64,000 bases of DNA from Patescibacteria group bacterium (lineage in GTDB: Bacteria; Patescibacteriota; Microgenomatia; UBA1406; GWC2-37-13). The position numbers were made by a program, and so were the translations under genes. Below are positions 48,371-57,218 of the stretch, one piece after another. The number at the start of each line of letters is the position of its first letter. The first letter of the stretch is position 1. The notes beneath the pieces were generated by a model that was given only the letters and a program-made list of their open reading frames with translations, had not been told where the DNA came from and did not search any database. The stretch lies in contig JAMCTE010000012.1 of assembly GCA_023381015.1 (NCBI GenBank), forward strand, positions 1 to 64,000, read 5' to 3'.

Positions 48371-49782
48371 TACCTAGTGTTCACATAATAACCATGCCTT
48401 CCGCCACATGGATAACCATATTTATCTTTGTGGGCATTGAGGATTCCATTATTTGAGGATCTCGTAAATTTCTTACCACAATAGCTACATTGGTAGACAT
48501 ATTTAGGACCCAATGAATGTCGAGTACCAATTCTTCTAAAACTAGTTCGTGGGCGAAATTGTGGTTTATTGGGATCAAAAAGGTAAGGATTTTCTGGAGT
48601 TTCTCCTGCTTTCGATAGCTCTATGAGGAATCCCTCTCTCGGAGTGAAGCTATCGTCGGTATTTTCGATGGACTGAAAATTTTCTGCAACAAAACATCTA
48701 ATGCCGGGAAGGTGTTGACCTCCAGAACAGTTATACGCATAAAAATACTCGCGTTGTTGGCCATCCCTTTTCTGTAGATATTTCAAGGAATAAGGCTCAA
48801 TAACGCGATCTTCACCTTTATACCTCACTCTCAAAAGGGTTTGTGATCGAGCCGCTTTCATGATCGGCATGCGCAAATCTTCCCCAAAATAAGCAAAGTC
48901 TGTATATCCACTGTCCGTGTAAATACTAAATATACTTTCGAGGTCAGCAAGAAGAGTATTTATGGCATCATCAACTCCAAAAATAATACTTTTGGCACAT
49001 ACGAGAGATTTGTCCCAGTACTCACGGAAATAGTCGAATGAGGTTTTTAACAGGATATTTTTCAAGACTTGAGGGTTCCGTTCAAATATTGTTTTTTTGA
49101 TTAGTGTTTCAACAACTTCTTTTTTGTTTAGCTGCCCTCCCAGTAACTTTATTGAGTATGCATAATCGAATAGATCGGGTGCATGTTGTCTTTGAAGCAA
49201 ACATTTTAACTTTGTAGCGATAATTTCCTCCAACTTTACACACTTGATATCTACTACAAGCTCCGAGAAATCAGAATAGGGGTGAATAAGTTTTACGCTT
49301 TGAATAGGCAAAAGAACCTTATCAAAGCGGGTTATGTCCATGGATATTTTAATCCTGAAATGATCGGTATTGCCGTAAAAATCTCTAAAATATACCCTCG
49401 CCTCATAAACCTTCAGTCCTGGAATTGGAACTTCGCTAGCAGAAAATTTTTCTTCCACTTTATTATCATCTCTAATAAAAGATATCTCGGCTTTTTCTTG
49501 GATAAAGTCACATACTTTATTAATTTCGCTTAGTAGAACTTCCTGAGAGATATCTCCTGGGATACCAAAATCTAGATCATTTGAATATCTGGTATTTTCA
49601 AAGTATCCTTTTCGTAAAGCGTTACCACCTTTCAGGAACAAAGTTTCCTTCAGATCACTAATGGTAAAAAGACCATATAACAACCAGCCGAAGACATAAT
49701 CTCTTTCCACATTTGCTCGGTGAATTTGAAACTCTAATGATTTTGCATCTATTTCGTCTTTTTGAATCATATTTATACACAA
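48367..49782 (-). CDS. AbiEii/AbiGii-type nucleotidyltransferase fused to WYL-like domain and C-terminal zinc finger
   Basis: FLKGGNALRKGYFENTRYSNDLDFGI (NTase); RSQTLLRVRYKGEDRVIEPYSLKYLQKRDGQQREYFYAYNCSGG...IRCFVAENFQSIENTDDSFTPR (WYL); YQCSYCGKKFTRSSNNGILNAHKDKYGYPC (zinc finger). Confidence 0.85.
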   Translation of the reverse strand: MCINMIQKDEIDAKSLEFQIHRANVERDYVFGWLLYGLFTISDLKETLFLKGGNALRKGYFENTRYSNDLDFGIPGDISQEVLLSEINKVCDFIQEKAEISFIRDDNKVEEKFSASEVPIPGLKVYEARVYFRDFYGNTDHFRIKISMDITRFDKVLLPIQSVKLIHPYSDFSELVVDIKCVKLEEIIATKLKCLLQRQHAPDLFDYAYSIKLLGGQLNKKEVVETLIKKTIFERNPQVLKNILLKTSFDYFREYWDKSLVCAKSIIFGVDDAINTLLADLESIFSIYTDSGYTDFAYFGEDLRMPIMKAARSQTLLRVRYKGEDRVIEPYSLKYLQKRDGQQREYFYAYNCSGGQHLPGIRCFVAENFQSIENTDDSFTPREGFLIELSKAGETPENPYLFDPNKPQFRPRTSFRRIGTRHSLGPKYVYQCSYCGKKFTRSSNNGILNAHKDKYGYPCGGRHGYYVNTRY

Positions 49783-49820
49783 ACTGGCTTATTTACTACG
49801 CAATAGTATAATATAAATAT

Positions 49821-50024
49821 ATGAATAGCCAGGATATGGAGAACTTTGGTAAAAGAATTAAGATTGCCAGAGAAAAGTTGGATCTCACACAAGTAGAAAT
49901 TGCAAAAAAAGCTGACATGACGGTTAACTACTACGCCATGATAGAGCGTGGTGAGGTAAACCCATCGTACGAGAAAATAAAGAGTATTGCCAAAGTCCTC
50001 AAACTCAAGATCACTATTTCCTAG
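49821..50024 (+). CDS. XRE-family HTH regulator, divergent from the NTase-WYL gene
   Basis: FGKRIKIAREKLDLTQVEIAKKADMTVNYYAMIERGEVNPSYEKIKSIAKVLKLKI. Confidence 0.92.
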   Translation: MNSQDMENFGKRIKIAREKLDLTQVEIAKKADMTVNYYAMIERGEVNPSYEKIKSIAKVLKLKITIS

Positions 50025-50283
50025 CATTAAGTGCTAGTTTGGCAGATTCTCTCATCATTTCGACCAGTTTTTCAGCCTCTTCGAATGTTGCTCTCTTAGG
50101 ATTTGTTTGTTGTAGGCTCTCCAGAGCAGATTTGAACATCTGATCGTGATTTGCAGTATCTATAGCAAATTGCAATGTCTCTTTTGGTACTGCCTCAAAT
50201 TTTTCCTTGCCGATAGCAGTAATCTCATCCCACGGTAGCGAAGCAATACTGCTATTTTTATCCATGAGCGTATTATAGTCCAA
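50014..50283 (-). CDS. Small hypothetical protein
   Basis: 89 aa ORF, charged, no family recognised; start may be the internal Met (MDKNSS...). Confidence 0.5.
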   Translation of the reverse strand: MDYNTLMDKNSSIASLPWDEITAIGKEKFEAVPKETLQFAIDTANHDQMFKSALESLQQTNPKRATFEEAEKLVEMMRESAKLALNARK

Positions 50284-50316
50284 GAAGCTTGCAGGAGGAA
50301 ATTACCGATATTTCCG

Positions 50317-50757
50317 CTACATGTATTTTTCGTACCCAATAAAGTTAAATAAATCTACGGCGAAGCCGCCGTCCTCAAGACGGCGCATAAATTCTCTGCT
50401 TTTTGCCTGAGAAAGGATATTTAGGCTACCTTCCCATAGAATATTGCGGTCGATAATGGCTAGTTTTCGGTGGTGATTGCCTGTGCAAAGCAGTACTTGG
50501 ATGCCAATATCCTCAAATTCTTGGATTTCCACCTCAGATTGCTCATCGTAGCCATCTATGTGTTCTCGTGGGTCTCGAGTGATTATGTAGATTTTAACTC
50601 CACGCTCAACCAAACGTCGAAATACTGGCCAAAAAGTCTTCATTCTAGCTATGGTGATGAATGGACTTTCTATAATTACCTCATTCTGACTATTTTCTAA
50701 GTCAGTCAGAAATTTGCAGAAGAAGGTTTTCTCGTCATGTAAAGAGGTTTTAATCAT
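50317..50757 (-). CDS. Phospholipase D-like (Nuc-type) protein, single HKD motif
   Basis: NHHRKLAIIDRNILWEGSLNILSQAKSREFMRR (HxKxxxxD); GGAGGAGG RBS. Confidence 0.87.
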   Translation of the reverse strand: MIKTSLHDEKTFFCKFLTDLENSQNEVIIESPFITIARMKTFWPVFRRLVERGVKIYIITRDPREHIDGYDEQSEVEIQEFEDIGIQVLLCTGNHHRKLAIIDRNILWEGSLNILSQAKSREFMRRLEDGGFAVDLFNFIGYEKYM

Positions 50758-50861
50758 GTAAATCCTCCTCCGACTTCGATTGATACAGTTCCATTAACCT
50801 GGTAAAATGCACTAGGTAATTATCGGAGAGCGGTTCAAAATAAGAATCGTCCTCCGCACCG

Positions 50862-51650
50862 ATGTCAAACTATAAAAAAGAACTTGAGTTTGCAAAAACC
50901 ACCGCCTTGAAAGCGGGCGACATCATCATAAAAAATTTCCTCCATTCCAAAGCTACCGTCAAAGCCAACATTTCTCCCGTGACCGAGACCGACCTGGCCG
51001 TCAGCCGGATGGTCATCGATGAAGTCAAGAAAACCTTTCCTCAGCACCAGGTGATGGATGAAGAGCTGCAAAACGACAAACAAGAATCGAATGACTTTCT
51101 CTGGGTTTGTGACCCAATCGACGGCACCGTTCCTTTTGCCAACCACATTCCGACCTCGATGTTTTCCCTGGCCCTTTGCAAAAATGGCGACCCGGTCGTC
51201 GCCGTCATCTTTGACCCTTACATGAAAAGACTGCTTTATAGCGTAAAAGGTGAACCTTCTTTCGCCAACGACCAGATAACCTCGGTAAGGAAATCCAGAC
51301 TCCAGGTCGGGGATACTGTTTATGCCTTGCCATACTGGTTCAAGGATTTCGATTCCGCCAAATTCTTCTCGATTTTTAGACAAAAGAAAATGCTCGTCTC
51401 ATACGTCGAATCGATCGTCTACCTGGCGATGTTAGTTGCGACAGGCGCGATCCCGGCCTTTGTCAGCTCGGCCGCCAACCCTTGGGACAGGGCCGCTGCC
51501 AAACTGATCGTCGAGGCCGCCGGAGGAAAAATGACCGATGAGAAGGGGAGCGAACTGACTGTTTTCGGAAAACACGAACTATTGATCGCCTCAAACGCAA
51601 TCGTCCACGAAGAAATCCTGGAGATAGTGAAAAGCTGCCGGAAAACTTGA
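50862..51650 (+). CDS. Inositol monophosphatase family protein
   Basis: MDEELQ, LWVCDPIDGTVPFANHIP, NPWDRAAAKLIVEAAGGKMTD. Confidence 0.93.
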   Translation: MSNYKKELEFAKTTALKAGDIIIKNFLHSKATVKANISPVTETDLAVSRMVIDEVKKTFPQHQVMDEELQNDKQESNDFLWVCDPIDGTVPFANHIPTSMFSLALCKNGDPVVAVIFDPYMKRLLYSVKGEPSFANDQITSVRKSRLQVGDTVYALPYWFKDFDSAKFFSIFRQKKMLVSYVESIVYLAMLVATGAIPAFVSSAANPWDRAAAKLIVEAAGGKMTDEKGSELTVFGKHELLIASNAIVHEEILEIVKSCRKT

Positions 51651-51672
51651 CGAAAAAAGTAAGTAAAAAACT

Positions 51673-52914
51673 TTAAGCAAAAGAGTTCAAGGTATCGACC
51701 AATATCTCCAACCCATGATCCAAGGCTTTCCTCTCGATGGTCAAGGGCGGCATCAGTTGGATGCCGGTTTCGCTCGACTTGCATACGTGTAAGCCTTTTT
51801 CGTAAACCGAATCAATAATTTTTTTCGTGGAAATTTTCTTGCCGTCGAGTTTAAGCTGGATGCCGATTTCCATGCCTATGCCGTTAATGTCGTCAACTAA
51901 AGAATTATTGCTTAAATTATTGCGCAACGTTTCCATTACATAATAACCGTCCTTTTCTGCCTTTCTCCAGACTTTATCCCTATTATGGATTTCTAGAGTT
52001 TTCAAAGCCGCGGCGACCGCTACCGGATTCCAGCCAAAAGTCGATTGGGGCTGGCTTTTGGCATAGACAGATTCGGCTATTTCTTTCGCTGTCGCCATCG
52101 TCCCTATCGGCAAAGCTCCGTTTGACATCCCTTTGGCAAAAGTGACAAAATCCGGAACGACATTCTCAAGTTCTAAACCAAACAACTTGCCGCATCTGGA
52201 AAAACCCGTACCGACTTCGTCAAGGATCAACAAAGCGTCATATTTTCTAGTCAAATCCCTGACTGACTTTAGGAATCCGACCGGGGCGACGTCGGTCGTA
52301 CCCCAACCGGTGACTATACCGGCTTCGCAGACAACCGCAGCCACGTCTTTTTTTTGGAGCACTTTTTCCAATTCGTTTATAAATTTTTTCAAAACCGACT
52401 CTTTATTTTTGTCGTGGCTTTTTACCCCGGGAAACTTTAGTTGAACATAGTCTTGGTAAGAAAGAAACAGCGATTTCGACAATAAATATTCGGGTTTGTA
52501 TCCAATCTCCAATACGCTATAAAGCGAGCCGTGGAAAGTATCGGAAAAACCGACGATTTTTTTCTTCCCCGTGAAAGCCCTGGCGGCTTTTATGGCCATG
52601 ACGTTGGCATTGACGCCTCCGGTCTCCCGGCTAAAAACATCCAACTTCTTTGGGAGTTTGCTGGCCAGATAGTCGGCGTACTTTTCTTGAATCGGATCGT
52701 GGGTCCACATCGGGACGTAGGTATTCTTTTTAGCCTGAGCGATTATGGCGTCGGTGACTTCGGGATTGTTCCAACCGAGATTGGTTACATTCCAACCGCT
52801 CGTGAAGTCGATCAGTTTTTTGCCTTGATCGTCCCAGATATAAGGTCCTTGAGCTTTTGATACTCTGAATCTAAAAGCCGAGTTTAAATTATGAATAATT
52901 CTGCCATTGAACAT
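51673..52914 (-). CDS. Class III aminotransferase (acetylornithine/4-aminobutyrate type)
   Basis: LLILDEVGTGFSRCGKLFGLELENVVPDFVTFAKGMSNGALPIG. Confidence 0.93.
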   Translation of the reverse strand: MFNGRIIHNLNSAFRFRVSKAQGPYIWDDQGKKLIDFTSGWNVTNLGWNNPEVTDAIIAQAKKNTYVPMWTHDPIQEKYADYLASKLPKKLDVFSRETGGVNANVMAIKAARAFTGKKKIVGFSDTFHGSLYSVLEIGYKPEYLLSKSLFLSYQDYVQLKFPGVKSHDKNKESVLKKFINELEKVLQKKDVAAVVCEAGIVTGWGTTDVAPVGFLKSVRDLTRKYDALLILDEVGTGFSRCGKLFGLELENVVPDFVTFAKGMSNGALPIGTMATAKEIAESVYAKSQPQSTFGWNPVAVAAALKTLEIHNRDKVWRKAEKDGYYVMETLRNNLSNNSLVDDINGIGMEIGIQLKLDGKKISTKKIIDSVYEKGLHVCKSSETGIQLMPPLTIERKALDHGLEILVDTLNSFA

Positions 52915-52942
52915 TTAGTTGATTTTATAACAGGCCCGGGAT

Positions 52943-53548
52943 TTATTCAACCTCCAAACTCTCCCACAAAATTAGCGAAGCGAAAGATTTATAAGGACTC
53001 CATTTCTTGATGATTTTCTCGACGGTCCTCCTACTGGGATCTTTTTTTAAACCGTAGACTTTCTTGATTCCTTTTTTCAAACCAAGATCGCCGTGGGAAA
53101 AAATATCCGGCCGGCCAAGGGTGAAGATGAGGAACATCTCGGCCGTCCAAGGACCGATACCTTTTACCCGCAAAAGGTGATCTTTTACTTCATCGTCCGT
53201 GAGTTCGTCAAGTCTATCCAAATCAAGTCCGCCGCCTATAATTTCCGTAGCCAAACTCTTGACATACTTTGCTTTGGCGTTGGACATCCCGACTCCGCGC
53301 AAAACCTCGTGCGGCGTTTCGATGACTTTTTTCGGAACGATTTCACCTTTATATAATTTTTTGAAACGTCCGAAAATCACTTCGGCGACTCTTCCCGATA
53401 ACTGCTGGCCTATGATCTCCTGGCAAAGTTTGACGAAGTAGTTTTTCGGATTTTCTTTTTCGATCGTTTTGCTGATTTTCGTCCTCAGGACAAAAGAGTA
53501 GAGGAGAGGGTCGTTTTTTTTGAAGTGATTCAAAATTGTACTGTTCAT
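52943..53548 (-). CDS. HhH-GPD DNA glycosylase (AlkA-like)
   Basis: LCQEIIGQQLSGRVAEVIFGRF; LLRVKGIGPWTAEMFLIFTLGRPDIFSHGDLGLKKGI. Confidence 0.93.
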   Translation of the reverse strand: MNSTILNHFKKNDPLLYSFVLRTKISKTIEKENPKNYFVKLCQEIIGQQLSGRVAEVIFGRFKKLYKGEIVPKKVIETPHEVLRGVGMSNAKAKYVKSLATEIIGGGLDLDRLDELTDDEVKDHLLRVKGIGPWTAEMFLIFTLGRPDIFSHGDLGLKKGIKKVYGLKKDPSRRTVEKIIKKWSPYKSFASLILWESLEVE

Positions 53549-54408
53549 TTTTTGAGTTTTTGGAAATCCTTATGGAAAATTACCATATCCTTAAGCAAAT
53601 GCATTTTGTATTTGCCGATCAATCTTTTGACTTTGGCCTCCAACTCCTGCCGGTAATCTTTTGACTGGGAAGAATAAAATTTCTGCAGGACCGTTTGATC
53701 GACGCCTTTCATCTCTTCAAACAACCGGTTGCGGATGTACTTCGCCAAATTCAGGTGTTCCACGAAAATGTCTTTTGTCCCGGTTTTTGACAAGGCAAAA
53801 AATAGTTTCTCCAACTCTTCGCCCTGGGCGACGAAGTGGGGGAGGAGCGGGCCGATGAAAGCATAGGTTTTTATTTTGTTTTCGTTGAGTTTTTTCAAAG
53901 CGCCCAACCGATGACTGACTCCCGGCGCGTTCTTTTCGAAATATCTGGATATCCCGTCGTCAGTCGACGTCACCGTCATGCCGACGGCCGCGTTCTTGAG
54001 TTTTTTGAAAACGTCGACATCGCGTAACACCAGGTCTGATTTGGTAAGGAAGGAAACGACGCCTGCGAAACCGTAGTCGGCTAATACTTCCAGACAACGC
54101 CGAGTCAGTTTATACTGGCCTTCCGCTCCCTGATAAGGATCGGTGACCGAACTGAAAAAAATTTCCTTGTCTTTGCCTTTATCTCTCAACTTTTTTATTT
54201 CCTTGGCTAACAATTCCGGAGCGTTGATCTTGGCATAGACATAATCGCCCCAATCCTGGATGGTTTTCCCGACAAACCTGCCCATGAACGAAGCATAACA
54301 ATACTTGCAGGCGAACCGGCAGCCGATGTAAGGATTGACGACATAGTCGATCCCGGGAATACCGCAACGGGTAAGAATGGTCTTAGCTTTGACTTCCTTA
54401 AAATCCAT
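53545..54408 (-). CDS. Radical SAM protein (spore photoproduct lyase-like)
   Basis: VVNPYIGCRFACKYCYASFMGRF (CxxxCxxC); FFSSVTDPYQGAEGQYKLTRRCLEVL. Confidence 0.93.
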   Translation of the reverse strand: MDFKEVKAKTILTRCGIPGIDYVVNPYIGCRFACKYCYASFMGRFVGKTIQDWGDYVYAKINAPELLAKEIKKLRDKGKDKEIFFSSVTDPYQGAEGQYKLTRRCLEVLADYGFAGVVSFLTKSDLVLRDVDVFKKLKNAAVGMTVTSTDDGISRYFEKNAPGVSHRLGALKKLNENKIKTYAFIGPLLPHFVAQGEELEKLFFALSKTGTKDIFVEHLNLAKYIRNRLFEEMKGVDQTVLQKFYSSQSKDYRQELEAKVKRLIGKYKMHLLKDMVIFHKDFQKLKK

Positions 54409-54460
54409 GAATTAAATAATAATTGAACAATTGTTCACTGTCAATATTTATTTGACTTTT

Positions 54461-54546
54461 TGTCATTCCGGCCCCGATTTTTATCGGGGTAACTTCGGCC
54501 TCGTCACTCCGTCGTAGGACGGGGTCCAGTCAATGATACTCATTTA
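54461..54546. repeat. Composite double-palindrome repeat, copy 2
   Basis: GTCATTCCGGCCCCGATTTTTATCGGGGTAACTTCGGCCTCGTCACTCCGTCGTAGGACGGGGTCCAGTCAATGATACTCATTT; homologous to 14874-14957. Confidence 0.8.
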
Positions 54547-54612
54547 TATTTTCCTGATCCATGCCTCCGCAGGTATAACATTTTATTTTAGTTCTACTAT
54601 ATAATTTAGTTT

Positions 54613-55539
54613 ATGAAAATCTATATCGTCGGCAGTGGGGGAGTCGGAGGATACCTCGGCGGACTCTTGGCGATAGCAGGCAACGACGTTACCTTCCTCG
54701 CCCGCGGACAACATTATCAAGCGATCAAAGAAAACGGCTTGCAAATAAATGCGGTAAAAGGCGATTTTTTAGTAAAGCCTGCCAAAGTCATATCTTCCTC
54801 TTCAGAAATCACTAATCCCGATCTGGTCATCTTTACCGTCAAAACATACGATACCGAAAGCACGGCAATCGAGCTGAGCAAAGTCGTCAACGAAAATACG
54901 GCCATTATCACTTTCCAAAACGGCGTCGAAAACGATTTGAAAATCAAACAATTCATAAAGGTTGGTAAAATTTTCCCCGGCGTCGCATACCTGATATCGA
55001 CCAAAGTGGGGCCCGGAACGATCGAGCAAATCGGCGGCCCGGGAGGAATCGGGAAGTTTGTCATCGGCGACAGGAACGGTTCTTTTGGAGATTTGTTGGG
55101 AAATATCACCATGGTCATGAAAAACGCCGGAATCGATGCCTCAGTTTCGGAAGATATTACCCAAGACGTCTGGAAAAAATTCGTTTTCATTTCTGCTTTT
55201 TCGGGAATGACTGCTTTTTACGGGAAGCCTATAGGTGGAATCGTCAACGACGCTCAATTGAAAGATGAATACGAAAATTGCGTCAAGGAAACCATCGCCG
55301 TCGCCAAGTCGTTAAAAGTCAATCTTCCCGAAGACACATTCGAAACGACGATGTCCACGACGATCAAAACCAATCCCGCTTCAAAATCTTCCCTGCTCGT
55401 CGACGTGGAAAAAGGAGGAAAAAACGAAATTGAAACCCTGAACGGTAAAGTCGTCCGATATGCGAAACAGCAGAACATCCAAGTACCGATCAACGAAAAA
55501 ATTTATGAGAAAATTAAAAATAAATTAAATGACCTTTAA
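54613..55539 (+). CDS. panE: 2-dehydropantoate 2-reductase (ketopantoate reductase family)
   Basis: MKIYIVGSGGVGGYLGGLLAIAGNDVTFLARGQHYQAIKENGLQI; VWKKFVFISAFSGMTA. Confidence 0.9.
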   Translation: MKIYIVGSGGVGGYLGGLLAIAGNDVTFLARGQHYQAIKENGLQINAVKGDFLVKPAKVISSSSEITNPDLVIFTVKTYDTESTAIELSKVVNENTAIITFQNGVENDLKIKQFIKVGKIFPGVAYLISTKVGPGTIEQIGGPGGIGKFVIGDRNGSFGDLLGNITMVMKNAGIDASVSEDITQDVWKKFVFISAFSGMTAFYGKPIGGIVNDAQLKDEYENCVKETIAVAKSLKVNLPEDTFETTMSTTIKTNPASKSSLLVDVEKGGKNEIETLNGKVVRYAKQQNIQVPINEKIYEKIKNKLNDL

Positions 55540-57158
55540 AAAGATTTTTCTATCTTTATTTTTTCTTTGTTTGTTTCCTGTTTCCGTCTTCGCCAAAGAC
55601 AAACCTCAAGTTCTTTTCATCAACCAGGTTAGGGGAGAGGAGTGCTGCTCCAAAGGAAACCTCGCCAACCTGGAAAAGCAAGTCGGTGCTTTCGTCACTG
55701 ATAAAATCCCTGCCTATTTCGTACTCCGCTACGATGCTTTGACCAACCAGAGTTATGTCGACTACATCAAGCAACAAATCAGCGCCAACCCTGATCTTAT
55801 AAGGTTGGGTTTGATGATCGAAATCACGCCCAAATTAGCCGAAGATTCCGGAGTCAAATACCACGACACGGAAAACCATTGGTATGAAGCGCAAAACTGT
55901 TTCACGATCGGTTACCAAAAACAAGACAGGAAAAAAATCATCGACAAGCTGTTTTCGGCGTTTCGCGGCCAATTCGGCTCTTATCCGAGACTCGTTTCCG
56001 CCTGGTTGATCGACACCGATTCGCTTAATTACATGCATGATAAATATGGCGTGAATGCGGACCAGATCACCCGGGAACAGTGGGGGCAGGACAGTTATAC
56101 TCTTTATGGCGGACCGCCTCACTATCCTTATCCTGCCTCCAGAAACTGGGCGTTTATTCCGGATTTTACCGAAAAAAATCCCGTCATCATGCTGAGACAG
56201 ACCGTTACCGATCCTCTTTACAATTATGGGGAAACAAAAAAAGCTTATACGACTCAACCGAACGACTATGCCATCAGCGGACTTGACTTCGAATACTTCA
56301 AAAAATTAACCAATCAGGCTTTGTTCGATCAAAAATCGACCGGCTTCGCCCTGCTCGGTTTGGAGAATTCCATGGAAGACAAATACCAACAGGACTTCAT
56401 CGGTCAGGTTGACTATATTAACGAGATAAAAGACCAGGTCAGTTTTCCTGATCTTGACCAACTAAAAAACTATTGGCAAAAACAAACCGATACTTCATAT
56501 TCGGGAAAAGATCTGATCAACGGTACAGATAATCGGGCCGAATTCGTCACTACTGCCTACTTCAGGCGGAGAATCAGAACCCGGAGCGGAAAAACTTTTA
56601 CGACCGACTACCGTTATTATGACAAAAAACTGACCGACCCTTATGACGATTATGTCGCCAAAAAAGCCGGCTACTGGATCGTACCTTACGCACTAGACTA
56701 TTCCCACGTCTATAATATCGCTTCATCGGTTTTTCCGGAAACGAGGAACGATCTGTCCTTGGACACACAGCCAAAATTAACGATAAGTAGATTATCAGCC
56801 TACTCTTTCAACAACAATCGTATGGAGAATTATCCTTACTATATGCCTGAAGCGATCGCAAGAAAGATCGATCGGTTCAAAAGCCAAGTCGAAATCATAA
56901 CCGGAAAAATGACAACGATCAAATTTTTTTGCCAGGGATTCGTTCGGTTACCCGGCAAATATCGCCGATCCCGTGACCATGGAAATTTTTCCTCAAAATG
57001 ATGAAGTCAAAACTACCAATGACTCTTCCCTGTATACTTTTACTTTCCCGAACGATTCACAAAACTTACAGGATATCACTCTGTCTTCCGACAAAAAAAC
57101 CGTTAAGAAAATCCTGCTTTTTCCGCAGCCATTTTCCTTTATTAAACTGGTTTTTTAA
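55529..57158 (+). pseudogene. Secreted protein of unknown function split by a frameshift at a T7 run (or programmed slippage)
   Basis: ORF 55529-57001 ends in atypical FFCQGFVRLPGKYRRSRDHGNFSSK; dropping one T near 56923-56930 gives FFARDSFGYPANIADPVTMEIFPQNDEVKTTNDSSLYTFTFPNDSQN, continuing to 57158. Confidence 0.7.
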
Positions 57159-57218
57159 ACAAAAATTGTCCTTACCTAATTTTAAGCAAAAATTCAGTTA
57201 CCGCGATATAATTTTTAT

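Larger units (their letters stand above)
27980..50850. mobile_element. Integrative conjugative-type element at tRNA-Leu (right boundary approximate)
   Basis: Serine recombinase abutting and overlapping the tRNA 3' end, T4SS genes, lower-GC codon usage, Shine-Dalgarno-led genes; host-style genes resume at 50862. Confidence 0.82.

Noticed and set aside
50830-50861. A second tRNA gene (CCTCCGCACC looks like an acceptor 3' end)
   Set aside because: No matching 5' acceptor, D arm or anticodon arm could be formed; kept only as a weak attR candidate.
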